6,036 nt of DNA, from NCBI GenBank assembly GCA_955652855.1, contig CATPCN010000505.1, positions 1-6,036 on the forward strand. Reading direction: 5' to 3'. The position numbers and the translations under genes were made by a program. This document shows positions 1 through 6,036 of the stretch, piece by piece. Source of the DNA: an uncultured Chthoniobacterales bacterium. Lineage in GTDB: Bacteria; Verrucomicrobiota; Verrucomicrobiae; Chthoniobacterales; UBA10450. Within the stretch, counting starts at the first letter, position 1. Every line of letters begins with the position of its first letter. The notes below the pieces were generated by a model, which saw only the letters and a list, made by a program, of their open reading frames with translations, searched no databases and was not told where the DNA came from.

Positions 1-12
1 GTTTGACTATGC

Positions 13-41
13 ATCAGCCCCGGATTTGATCCGGGGCTGAT
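13..41. repeat. Perfect 13-bp inverted repeat (hairpin), possible terminator
   Basis: The arms ATCAGCCCCGGAT (13-25) and ATCCGGGGCTGAT (29-41) are exact reverse complements around a 3-nt loop, TTG. The stem is GC-rich and would be very stable as RNA. Only three T residues follow on the plus strand (41-43), and there is no T-run on the minus-strand side, so it is not a classic U-tract terminator in either direction. It could end a gene lying left of the window, act as a distal 3' end for asd (its stop is about 120 bp away on the minus strand), or be a copy of a dispersed palindromic element. The sequence alone cannot decide between these. Confidence 0.65.
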
Positions 42-71
42 TTGCGTACATCGACAACGAGCTCACGCCTG

Positions 72-92
72 CCCTGAGCGAAGTCGAATGGG
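72..92. repeat. Repeat-like GC-rich intergenic motif
   Basis: The stretch contains CCCTGAGCGAAGTCGAA followed by TGGG. From memory, a near-identical core (CCCTGAGCGAAGTCGAAGGG) recurs in intergenic DNA of many bacterial genomes as a small dispersed palindrome-like repeat. Here one base appears inserted or altered before the closing GGG. Only one copy lies in this window, so its repeat nature cannot be shown from the window itself. Confidence 0.3.
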
Positions 93-161
93 TCGAGCCG
101 AATATAATCAATAATAATTCGTCGGCTCCGCAGAGCGTCGCCCTACCATGTTTAAAGAGCC

Positions 162-1160
162 TTAAAGCAACTCGGCGATCTGCACCGCGTTGAGCGCCGC
201 GCCTTTGAGCAGTTGGTCGCCCGACACCCAAAACGAGAGTCCGTTTTCGAAAGCGCAGTCGAGTCGCACACGCCCGACCTCGCAATTATCCCGGCCCGCA
301 ACGCTTAACGGCATCGGATAACGATTCTTTTGCGGTTCATCGACCAACTCGAGTCCGGGCGCTTTCGCCAACGCCTCACGCGCGTGTTCAACTGAAACTT
401 TTTTCTCAAATTCAGCGCTGATGGCTAGGGAATGTGCGCGATAAACCGGAACCCGCACGCAAGTGACCGAGGCGCAAAATTGCGGCAAGTGCATGATCTT
501 GCGTCCTTCGTTTTGCATTTTCATTTCCTCTTTCGTGTAGCCGCTTTCGAGGAAAACATCGACATGCGGCAGAACGTTGAAAGCGATCGGATGCGGATAG
601 ACTTTCGCGACCAATTGTCGATCTTGTGCGGCGGACTCGACTTGTTCTTTCAATTCCGCGATCGCACGTGCCCCGCTGCCGGAAACTGCTTGATAACTAG
701 CGGCGAAAACGCGCCGCACGCCAAATGCTCGATGCAGAGGATAGATCGCCATCAACGCCACGGCCGTTGTGCAGTTTGGATTTGCGATGAGGCCGCGATG
801 TTGTTTCACGTCCGCGCCGTTGATCTCTGGAATCACCAACGGAACGTCCGACTCCATGCGAAAGACCGCCGAATTATCGATCACGACTGCGCCGGCTTCG
901 CGCGCGATCGGCACAAAGCGGCGGGAAATTTCGCCGCCCGCGCTGAAAAAACATATGTCGATCTTAGCAAACGAATCTGCGGCGAGCTCTTGAACATCGA
1001 TCTTATCGCCGCGAAGCTTCGCACTGCTGCCGGCGGAGCGCGCGGACGCGAGCAATCGCAAATCGGCGACCGGAAAGCTGCGGCGCTCGAGCACGCGCAA
1101 TAATTCCGCGCCGACCGCGCCAGTCGCGCCCACGACCGCGATGTGATAACCTTTCTTCAT
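162..1160 (-). CDS. asd: Aspartate-semialdehyde dehydrogenase
   Basis: This enzyme reduces L-aspartyl-4-phosphate to L-aspartate-4-semialdehyde with NADPH, in the cytosol. That is the branch point to lysine/diaminopimelate, threonine and methionine. The 332-residue product has the usual length for the family. Visible motifs are the N-terminal dinucleotide-binding loop GATGAVG (11-17), FSAGGEIS (72-79), the active-site NPNCTT with nucleophile C130, the conserved Q157 in SYQAVSGSG, K214 in the GYTKEEMKM segment, and R236/H243 in VRVPVYRAHS for substrate binding and base catalysis. The C-terminal GAALNAVQIAE also fits the family. The frame stays open upstream to 1265, but that extension would overlap the divergent YkuD gene and precedes the canonical MKKGYHIAVVGATG start, so I place the start at 1160. 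No clear Shine-Dalgarno sequence precedes it. Family assignment is firm. Confidence 0.96.
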   Translation of the reverse strand: MKKGYHIAVVGATGAVGAELLRVLERRSFPVADLRLLASARSAGSSAKLRGDKIDVQELAADSFAKIDICFFSAGGEISRRFVPIAREAGAVVIDNSAVFRMESDVPLVIPEINGADVKQHRGLIANPNCTTAVALMAIYPLHRAFGVRRVFAASYQAVSGSGARAIAELKEQVESAAQDRQLVAKVYPHPIAFNVLPHVDVFLESGYTKEEMKMQNEGRKIMHLPQFCASVTCVRVPVYRAHSLAISAEFEKKVSVEHAREALAKAPGLELVDEPQKNRYPMPLSVAGRDNCEVGRVRLDCAFENGLSFWVSGDQLLKGAALNAVQIAELL

Positions 1161-1189
1161 TCCGCGGTAGAACTTTATCTTAGTCTCAC

Positions 1190-1654
1190 GTGAAGAAAAG
1201 CGAACAGGAGAGCATTCACATTTCCGTGCCGGAACAGCGCCTGCATTTGAAACAGGGGACGGCAACGGTGCGGAGCTACCCGATTTCGACGTCGAAGTTT
1301 GGGGTGGGCTCGGAAGAAGGAAGCATGAAGACCCCCACCGGCCGATTTCGCATCGCTGAAAAGATCGGGGCCGACATGCCGAGCGGCACCGTCTTCAAAA
1401 GTCGCCTGCCCGTCACTTTGTCCGAGGAAGACGCTGTGCGCGAGGACCTGGTCATGTCGCGCATCCTTTGGCTGGACGGGCTCGAGGGCCATAATTCAAA
1501 CACGCGCGATCGTTTCATCTACATTCACGGAACCAATCACGAAGACGAGATTGGCGCGCCCGCGAGCCACGGCTGCATTCGGATGAAGAACTCTGATTTG
1601 ATCGAACTTTTTGAGCTCGTTCCTGAAGGTGCGGATGTAGTCATTGACGCGTGA
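1190..1654 (+). CDS. L,D-transpeptidase family protein (YkuD domain), no signal peptide
   Basis: The 154-residue protein is essentially one YkuD (ErfK/YbiS/YcfS/YnhG) domain. These domains form or exchange peptide bonds on the diaminopimelate-containing stem peptides of peptidoglycan through a cysteine nucleophile. The domain starts at about residue 9 (IHISVPEQRLHL). It contains KTPTGRF (47-53), the catalytic histidine region IYIHGTN with H113, and the signature SHGCIRM with S126, H127, C129 and R131. The start codon is GTG at 1190. An in-frame TAG at 1181-1183 rules out a longer N-terminus, so neither a signal peptide nor a membrane anchor is encoded. I recall a subfamily of about 155-165 residues, sharing the SRILWLDGLE-type segment, that also lacks obvious signals. 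Cell-wall activity is therefore a family inference, and export or a cytosolic role is unknown. The gene is divergent from asd. Confidence 0.9.
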   Translation: MKKSEQESIHISVPEQRLHLKQGTATVRSYPISTSKFGVGSEEGSMKTPTGRFRIAEKIGADMPSGTVFKSRLPVTLSEEDAVREDLVMSRILWLDGLEGHNSNTRDRFIYIHGTNHEDEIGAPASHGCIRMKNSDLIELFELVPEGADVVIDA

Positions 1655-1744
1655 AGTTTGCGCGGGGGCGCGTCGGAAAAAAGTCGAGAAAAGCATTGCG
1701 TCGCTGGTGTTCCCCGCCTAAATGACCAAAGCAACCTGCGCCGG

Positions 1745-1751
1745 AAGGAGG
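1745..1751 (+). promoter_or_regulatory. Strong ribosome binding site of the small lipoprotein gene
   Basis: AAGGAGG is a near-complete anti-16S match, 11 nt before the GTG at 1763. It decides the start: the in-frame ATG at 1784 would be 32 nt away and would remove the charged n-region of the signal peptide. No other gene in the window has such a site at normal spacing, which suggests that this short gene is translated at high level. Confidence 0.75.
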
Positions 1752-1762
1752 CGAATCTATAA

Positions 1763-1897
1763 GTGAAAATTTTGAAAGCGATCATGATCGTGGCCGTTTT
1801 GGCCAGTGCTTTGAGCTTGGGAGCCTGCGCTCAAAAGAAAGAGTCAATGTCTTCTAGCACAACTGCGGCAAGCTCCACGCACGGATACTCCAAGTAA
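1763..1897 (+). CDS. Tiny predicted lipoprotein (44 aa), function unknown
   Basis: I do not recognise a named family. The precursor begins MKILKAIMIVAVLASALSLG and has a textbook type II signal peptide: lysines at 2 and 5, a hydrophobic stretch 6-20, and the lipobox L19-G20-A21-C22. Cleavage before C22 would leave a 23-residue mature peptide, acylated at C22, that is polar and rich in Ser and Thr, with KKE near its start and GYSK at its end. Alanine at mature position +2 would not signal inner-membrane retention under the E. coli rule, so outer-membrane location is a reasonable guess. The reading is supported by the strong AAGGAGG upstream and a strong terminator 36 bp downstream. Size and style recall entericidin-like small lipoproteins, but I see no specific sequence match. 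The gene is below normal gene-calling length, so it may be missing from automatic annotation. The C-terminal lysine is discussed as a finding. Confidence 0.75.
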   Translation: MKILKAIMIVAVLASALSLGACAQKKESMSSSTTAASSTHGYSK

Positions 1898-1932
1898 TCC
1901 GCCGAGTCGTCTACCTGCGGATAACTTTAACC

Positions 1933-1975
1933 AAAAGGCCAGGCCGGTTTTATCGGTCTGGCCTTTTCCTTTTTT
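1933..1975 (+). terminator. Rho-independent terminator after the lipoprotein gene
   Basis: The 14-bp stem pairs AAAAGGCCAGGCCG (1933-1946) with CGGTCTGGCCTTTT (1954-1967). It has a single G-T (G-U) wobble and a 7-nt loop, and is followed by CC and then six T residues (1970-1975). It separates the lipoprotein unit from the histidine operon, so hutH should have its own promoter within the next 60 bp or depend on read-through. Confidence 0.92.
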
Positions 1976-2013
1976 CGTATGTCGATGTTAGGCAGCGTCC
2001 TTTCTTTTCTGCG

Positions 2014-2035
2014 AGGACTTACTAAAATGCGCTGA
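2014..2035 (+). promoter_or_regulatory. Candidate hutH initiation region: AGGA, two-codon ORF, TAAAAT box
   Basis: Three elements overlap here. AGGA (2014-2017) is 17 nt from the hutH ATG, too far for normal use, but it lies 9 nt before another ATG at 2027. That ATG opens the minimal frame ATG-CGC-TGA, whose stop shares its last base with the hutH start. Separately, TAAAAT (2023-2028) matches the sigma-70 -10 consensus at 5 of 6 positions and would place transcription start almost exactly on the hutH ATG, giving a leaderless message. No good -35 box is visible. The two readings compete. In addition, GTCCT (1997-2001) can pair with AGGAC (2014-2018). Confidence 0.3.
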
Positions 2036-3546
2036 TGGAACTTGCCGGCCAAACGTTGTCACTCGCCGAAATCGCGGCGGTAGCGATGGGTGGTAGCAAA
2101 GTGAAAGTCGCGCGTTCCGCGCACGAGCGAATTGAAGCCTCGCGCAAAGTTGTCGAAGAAATCGTCGCGCGTGACGCGGTCGTTTATGGCGTCACCACTG
2201 GCTTCGGCAAACTTTCTGAAGTCCACATTTCAAAAAATGAGCTGCGCCAGTTGCAGCTCAATCTCGTTCGCAGTCACGCCTGCGGTGTCGGCCGCCCCCT
2301 CGCCGAGCCCGAGGTGCGCGCAATGATGCTGTTGCGCGCAAACGTGCTCGCGCTCGGCTTGAGCGGCATTCGTCTCGAAGTCATCGAGCTCATGACCGAA
2401 ATGCTGAATCGCGGTTTGCATCCGATTATTCCCGAGAAGGGTTCGGTCAGCGCGAGCGGCGATCTCGCTCCGCTCGCGCATCTTGCGCTCACGCTCATCG
2501 GCGAGGGTGAAGCGTTCTATTGTGAAAAACGATTGCCGAGCGCCGAAGCGCTGCGACAAGCCGGACTCGCTCCGGTGCAACTCGAAGCCAAGGAAGGTTT
2601 GGCGCTCCTCAATGGAACTCAAGGGATGCACGCGGTCGGCGGCCTGGCTCTCTTCCGCGCCAAACGGCTCTCCCGCGTGGCCGACGTCGCGGGCGCAATG
2701 AGTCTCGATGCGCTCAAAGGAACGCCGACTCCTTTTGATCCGCGTATTCACCAAGCACGTCCTCATCCCGGCCAGAAAGCCGTCGCGGAACATCTGCTCG
2801 CTTTGCTGCGCGACAGCGAGATCAGGGAATCGCACATCGCCGGCGATCCGCGCGTGCAGGACGCTTACAGTTTGCGTTGCATGCCGCAAGTGCACGGCGC
2901 CGTTCGGGGCGTGTTTGCGCACTGCGAAGAAATTTTGTCGATCGAATCGGGATCGGCCACAGATAATCCACTCATCTTTTCCGAAAGCGGTGAGGTGCTT
3001 TCGGGTGGAAATTTTCACGGCGCGCCGCTCGCGCTCGCACTCGATTACGCAGCGATCGCGCTCACCGATTTAATGAGCATCAGCGAACGCCGCATTGATC
3101 GTCTCGTGAATCCGGATTTGAACGAAGGTTTACCGCCCTTTCTCGCTCCGCACGCCGGGATGCAATCCGGCTTCATGATTCCGCATGTCACCGCCGTCGC
3201 GCTTTTGAACGAAGCGAAGGTTTTTTCGCATCCGGCAAGCGTGGACAATTTGCCCACTTCCGGCGGCAAAGAAGATCACGTCTCGATGGGAATGACGGGC
3301 GCGCTCAAGCTCCGCACCATCGTTGAGAATGCCGAGTATCTTCTGGCCATCGAATTGCTCGCCGCCGCGGAGGCGTTGGAATTTCGGCGGCCGTTGAAAG
3401 GTGGCATCGGCGTGGAACGCGCCTACCAAATCGTGCGCTCGATCGTTCCACCATCAATCGAAGATCGTTCCATGTCGCGCGACATCGAAATGATCGCCAC
3501 GGCTCTGCGCGAGGGAAAGTTCGACAGCGAGACCGAGACATTATGA
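2035..3546 (+). CDS. hutH: Histidine ammonia-lyase
   Basis: HutH removes ammonia from L-histidine to give trans-urocanate, the first step of histidine degradation, in the cytosol. The 503-residue length is normal. The Ala-Ser-Gly triad that cyclises autocatalytically into the MIO electrophile is at 140-142 within [12 protein letters not shown]. Other family residues are Y51 in [11 protein letters not shown]81 in the SHACG loop, N193 in LLNGTQ, Q275/Y278/R281 in [15 protein letters not shown]327 in GGNFHG, and E413 in GGKEDH. Most sit two residues earlier than in the Pseudomonas putida enzyme as I remember it. The S80-H81 pair favours histidine over phenylalanine or tyrosine as substrate, and the neighbouring hutU confirms it. 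M1 is preferred because an in-frame stop (TAA, 2023-2025) lies just upstream and the N-terminus aligns with family starts. The stop overlaps the hutU start. Confidence 0.97.
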   Translation: MELAGQTLSLAEIAAVAMGGSKVKVARSAHERIEASRKVVEEIVARDAVVYGVTTGFGKLSEVHISKNELRQLQLNLVRSHACGVGRPLAEPEVRAMMLLRANVLALGLSGIRLEVIELMTEMLNRGLHPIIPEKGSVSASGDLAPLAHLALTLIGEGEAFYCEKRLPSAEALRQAGLAPVQLEAKEGLALLNGTQGMHAVGGLALFRAKRLSRVADVAGAMSLDALKGTPTPFDPRIHQARPHPGQKAVAEHLLALLRDSEIRESHIAGDPRVQDAYSLRCMPQVHGAVRGVFAHCEEILSIESGSATDNPLIFSESGEVLSGGNFHGAPLALALDYAAIALTDLMSISERRIDRLVNPDLNEGLPPFLAPHAGMQSGFMIPHVTAVALLNEAKVFSHPASVDNLPTSGGKEDHVSMGMTGALKLRTIVENAEYLLAIELLAAAEALEFRRPLKGGIGVERAYQIVRSIVPPSIEDRSMSRDIEMIATALREGKFDSETETL

Positions 3547-5210
3547 GCGGCAAACGCGTGATTCGCGCTCCGCGCGGCAACGAAAAAAGTTGCAAAGGTT
3601 GGCACCAGGAAGCCGCGCTGCGAATGCTCATGAACAATCTCGATCCGGAAGTCGCCGAAAATCCGGACAAACTGATCGTTTACGGCGGCACAGGTCGCGC
3701 CGCGCGGAGTTGGGAAGCTTTCGATGCGATCGTTGCCTCGCTTCGTAAGATCGACAATGACGAAACGCTTCTCGTTCAGTCCGGAAAACCGGTCGGCATT
3801 TTCCGCACCCACGATGAAGCGCCGCGCGTTCTGATCGCAAACTCAAATCTCGTTGGCCATTGGTCGAACTATTCCGAATTCAATCGGCTCGAGCGCTTGG
3901 GCCTTACCATGTACGGCCAAATGACGGCCGGCTCGTGGATTTACATTGGCAGTCAAGGGATCGTGCAGGGCACTTTCGAAACATTCGCCGCTGCCGGCAT
4001 TAAACATTTCGGCGGAAATCTCGCCGGAAAACTGATCGTCTCCGGCGGCATGGGCGGAATGGGTGGCGCGCAACCGCTCGCCGCTACGATGAACGGCGCG
4101 CTTTTTCTCGGAGTAGATGTCGATCCTGCGCGCATCGAGAAACGGCTCGCCAGCGGATATTGCGACAAGATCGCGCGCTCGCTCGACGAAGCGCTGACGT
4201 TGATCGACAGCGCGCGCAAAGATCGACATGCAATTTCAGTTGGCCTCGTGGGCAATTGTGCTGAGGTGCTGCCGGAAATCGTAAAGCGCGGCATCGTTCC
4301 CGATTTGCTCACGGATCAAACGAGCGCGCACGACGCGCTCAATGGTTACGTGCCGCACGGAATGAATCTCGAAGACGCGATCGCATTGCGCGCAAAAAAT
4401 CCGGACGCGTACATCGAGAAGTCGATGTGTTCGATGGCCGTGCACGTCGAAGCCATGCTTGCGCTGCAAAAAAAAGGCGCGGTCACATTCGACTACGGAA
4501 ACAACATTCGCGCGCAGGCAAAAAAAGCCGGCGTCGAAAACGCGTTCGACATTCCGGGATTTGTTCCCGAATACATCCGCCCGCTCTTTTGCGAAGGAAA
4601 AGGTCCGTTCCGTTGGGTTGCGTTGAGCGGTGATCCCGAAGATATCGCGCGCACCGATCGTCTCGCGCTCGAAATGTTTCCGCAGAACGAAATCCTGGCG
4701 CGCTGGATGAAGCTCGCGCAGGAGCGAATTCATTTTCAAGGCTTACCCGCGCGCATCTGCTGGCTCGGCTACGGTGAACGCGCCGAATTCGGACTCGCCA
4801 TGAACGAGCTCGTTAAACGCGGCGAACTCAAAGCGCCGATCGTAATCGGCCGCGATCATCTCGACGCGGGTTCCGTTGCATCTCCCAATCGCGAGACCGA
4901 AGCAATGCTCGACGGCAGCGATGCGATCGCGGATTGGGCGCTGCTCAATGCGCTTCTCAACACGGCCAGTGGTGCGTCGTGGATTTCGATTCACAACGGC
5001 GGCGGCGTTGGCATTGGTTACTCGCAACACGCCGGCATGGTGGTGGTCGCAGATGGCAGTGACAATTCCAAGCGAAGGATCGAGCGCGTTCTGACGAGCG
5101 ATCCGGGATTGGGCGTTCTTCGTCACGCGGATGCCGGTTACTCGAGCGCGATTGATTTTGCTGCGACAAGCAAGATCGACATTCCGATGCAGCCGAAGCG
5201 CCGCGATTGA
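3543..5210 (+). CDS. hutU: Urocanate hydratase (urocanase)
   Basis: HutU adds water to urocanate to give 4-imidazolone-5-propionate, using tightly bound NAD+ as an electrophile, in the cytosol. The product has 555 residues, against roughly 557 for known bacterial urocanases, and family blocks run end to end: IRAPRGN (7-13), [16 protein letters not shown] (26-41), [20 protein letters not shown] (124-143), the NAD-binding glycine loop [11 protein letters not shown] (168-178), DQTSAHD (258-264), FDYGNNIR (316-323), [10 protein letters not shown] with the conserved active-site C406, and HNGGGVGIG starting at H484. The start ATG overlaps the hutH stop as ATGA, a usual sign of translational coupling, and only a weak ribosome binding site precedes it. 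No truncation or frameshift is seen. Confidence 0.98.
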   Translation: MSGKRVIRAPRGNEKSCKGWHQEAALRMLMNNLDPEVAENPDKLIVYGGTGRAARSWEAFDAIVASLRKIDNDETLLVQSGKPVGIFRTHDEAPRVLIANSNLVGHWSNYSEFNRLERLGLTMYGQMTAGSWIYIGSQGIVQGTFETFAAAGIKHFGGNLAGKLIVSGGMGGMGGAQPLAATMNGALFLGVDVDPARIEKRLASGYCDKIARSLDEALTLIDSARKDRHAISVGLVGNCAEVLPEIVKRGIVPDLLTDQTSAHDALNGYVPHGMNLEDAIALRAKNPDAYIEKSMCSMAVHVEAMLALQKKGAVTFDYGNNIRAQAKKAGVENAFDIPGFVPEYIRPLFCEGKGPFRWVALSGDPEDIARTDRLALEMFPQNEILARWMKLAQERIHFQGLPARICWLGYGERAEFGLAMNELVKRGELKAPIVIGRDHLDAGSVASPNRETEAMLDGSDAIADWALLNALLNTASGASWISIHNGGGVGIGYSQHAGMVVVADGSDNSKRRIERVLTSDPGLGVLRHADAGYSSAIDFAATSKIDIPMQPKRRD

Positions 5211-5212
5211 TT

Positions 5213-6036
5213 ATGCAAAAGCTCATCGAATGTGTGCCCAATTTCTCCGAAGGCCGCGATCTGAACATCATTCGACAGATCACAGCCGCGATTGAATCGG
5301 TGGATGGAGTTTCGCTGCTCGATGTCGATCCCGGCGCGAGCACCAATCGCACTGTCGTCACGTTCGTCGGCACTCCGGAAGCCACCGTGGAAGGCGCCTT
5401 TCGTGGAATTCAAAAAGCCGCGGAGCTCATCGATATGCGCAAACACAAGGGAGCGCATCCGCGCATGGGCGCGACGGATGTTTGTCCGTTCATTCCCGTG
5501 AGTAACGTCAGTTGGGAAGAAACGATCGCCTGCGCAAACCAATTGGGAAAGCGCGTTGGCGACGAATTAAAGATTCCCATTTATCTTTATGAGAAGGCGG
5601 CGAAAAATCCAGCGCGTGCGAATCTCGCCATCATTCGTGCGGGTGAATACGAAAACTTTTCCGAAAAGATAAAGGAATCAGCATGGAAGCCGGATTTCGG
5701 ACCTGCGCTGTTCAACAAGAAATCGGGCGCGACCGCGATCGGCGCACGTGAATTTTTAGTCGCTTACAATGTCAATCTGAACACGAAAGCTGTGCGACGA
5801 GCGAATTCGGTCGCTTTCGATGTGAGAGAAAATGGCAGGGTCAAAACGGATGATGGCACGTCTTCCGGAAAACCGGTGCTTGATGCGAAGGGAGAGCCGG
5901 TCCGTGTTCCCGGTTTGCTGAAACATGTGAAGGCCATCGGGTGGTATGTCGAAGAGTATGGCATTACGCAGGTTTCCATGAACCTGACCAACATCCAAGA
6001 AACGCCGCTCCACGCTGCTTTTGATGCCTGTAACGA
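5213..6036 (+). CDS. ftcD: Glutamate formimidoyltransferase, 3' truncated by window end
   Basis: This enzyme transfers the formimino group of N-formimino-L-glutamate to tetrahydrofolate, giving glutamate and 5-formimino-THF. The start ATG lies 2 nt after the hutU stop, so it belongs to the same operon, with no Shine-Dalgarno sequence of its own. The frame is open for 274 codons plus 2 nt to the window edge. It opens with MQKLIECVPNFSEGRD, a hallmark of the N-terminal subdomain. Further motifs are DPGASTNRTVVTFVG (39-53) and MRKHKGAHPRMGATDVCPF (75-93), in which H82 matches the catalytic histidine of the mammalian enzyme. The C-terminal subdomain follows from about residue 180 (GAREFLVAYNVNLNT; VSMNLTN near the edge). 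Whether the gene ends near 300 residues or continues into a formimino-THF cyclodeaminase domain, as in the bifunctional animal enzyme, cannot be seen. Confidence 0.95.
   Translation, partial: MQKLIECVPNFSEGRDLNIIRQITAAIESVDGVSLLDVDPGASTNRTVVTFVGTPEATVEGAFRGIQKAAELIDMRKHKGAHPRMGATDVCPFIPVSNVSWEETIACANQLGKRVGDELKIPIYLYEKAAKNPARANLAIIRAGEYENFSEKIKESAWKPDFGPALFNKKSGATAIGAREFLVAYNVNLNTKAVRRANSVAFDVRENGRVKTDDGTSSGKPVLDAKGEPVRVPGLLKHVKAIGWYVEEYGITQVSMNLTNIQETPLHAAFDACN

Noticed and set aside
7..285. 92-residue minus-strand open frame over the asd 3' end and the repeats
   Set aside because: It overlaps the asd end out of frame and crosses the hairpin and repeat-like DNA. It is composition-driven and has no motif or ribosome binding site.
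432..1103. 223-residue open frame on the plus strand
   Set aside because: It lies wholly antisense to asd, whose motifs are complete. The translation shows no recognisable domain and looks like a GC-rich shadow frame.
1161..1265. N-terminal extension of asd to a start at 1265
   Set aside because: It would overlap the divergent YkuD gene, and the family N-terminus begins at MKKGYHIAVVGATG (1160).
1696..1724. Possible promoter TTGCGT - 17 bp - TAAATG upstream of the lipoprotein gene
   Set aside because: The spacing is right, but each hexamer matches the consensus at only 3 of 6 positions, which is too weak to list as a feature.
1976..2034. Search for a HutC-like operator or other palindrome controlling the hut operon
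   Set aside because: No convincing dyad operator is present between the terminator and hutH, only the short GTCCT/AGGAC pairing.
2230..3018. 262-residue minus-strand open frame inside hutH
   Set aside because: It is antisense to the MIO and active-site blocks of hutH, and its Arg/His-rich translation is typical of shadow frames.
4236..4739. 167-residue minus-strand open frame inside hutU
   Set aside because: It is antisense to conserved urocanase blocks, with no domain seen.
1..6036. An undescribed defence, mobile or biosynthetic system
   Set aside because: Apart from the tiny lipoprotein, all genes belong to well-known families in a normal arrangement. I saw no repeat array, integrase, toxin-antitoxin pair or nuclease.

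Overview
The window looks like an ordinary chromosomal segment from a moderately GC-rich Gram-negative bacterium. My best guess is a soil-type member of the Verrucomicrobiota. The guess rests on the remembered style of the aspartate-semialdehyde dehydrogenase, on a histidine-use operon that runs through glutamate formimidoyltransferase, and on a lipoprotein with a lipobox. It is an inference from memory, not a database result. I see no phage genes, transposases, CRISPR arrays, tRNAs or rRNAs.

Left part (1-161): a non-coding tail downstream of asd. It holds a perfect 13-bp hairpin (13-41), a repeat-like GC-rich motif (72-92) and a short AT-rich patch. Next comes asd on the minus strand (162-1160). 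Divergent from it, across only 29 bp, is a small L,D-transpeptidase-type (YkuD) gene (1190-1654). Asd makes the aspartate semialdehyde needed for diaminopimelate, and L,D-transpeptidases act on diaminopimelate-containing peptidoglycan, so this pair may share a cell-wall theme.

Middle (1763-1975): a 44-codon gene for a tiny predicted lipoprotein, preceded by the only strong Shine-Dalgarno sequence in the window and followed by a strong intrinsic terminator (1933-1975).

Right part (2035-6036): a tightly packed histidine-degradation operon, hutH-hutU-ftcD, with a 4-nt overlap and then a 2-nt gap. HutH deaminates histidine to urocanate. HutU hydrates urocanate to imidazolonepropionate. FtcD transfers the formimino group of N-formimino-glutamate to tetrahydrofolate and releases glutamate. 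The intermediate enzyme, imidazolonepropionase (HutI), is not in the window and is probably downstream or elsewhere. ftcD runs off the right edge.

I do not see an undescribed system. The points most worth a second look are the tiny lipoprotein ending in lysine beside an L,D-transpeptidase gene, the unusual start region of hutH (a two-codon upstream ORF or a leaderless start), and the very short divergent asd/ldt spacer.
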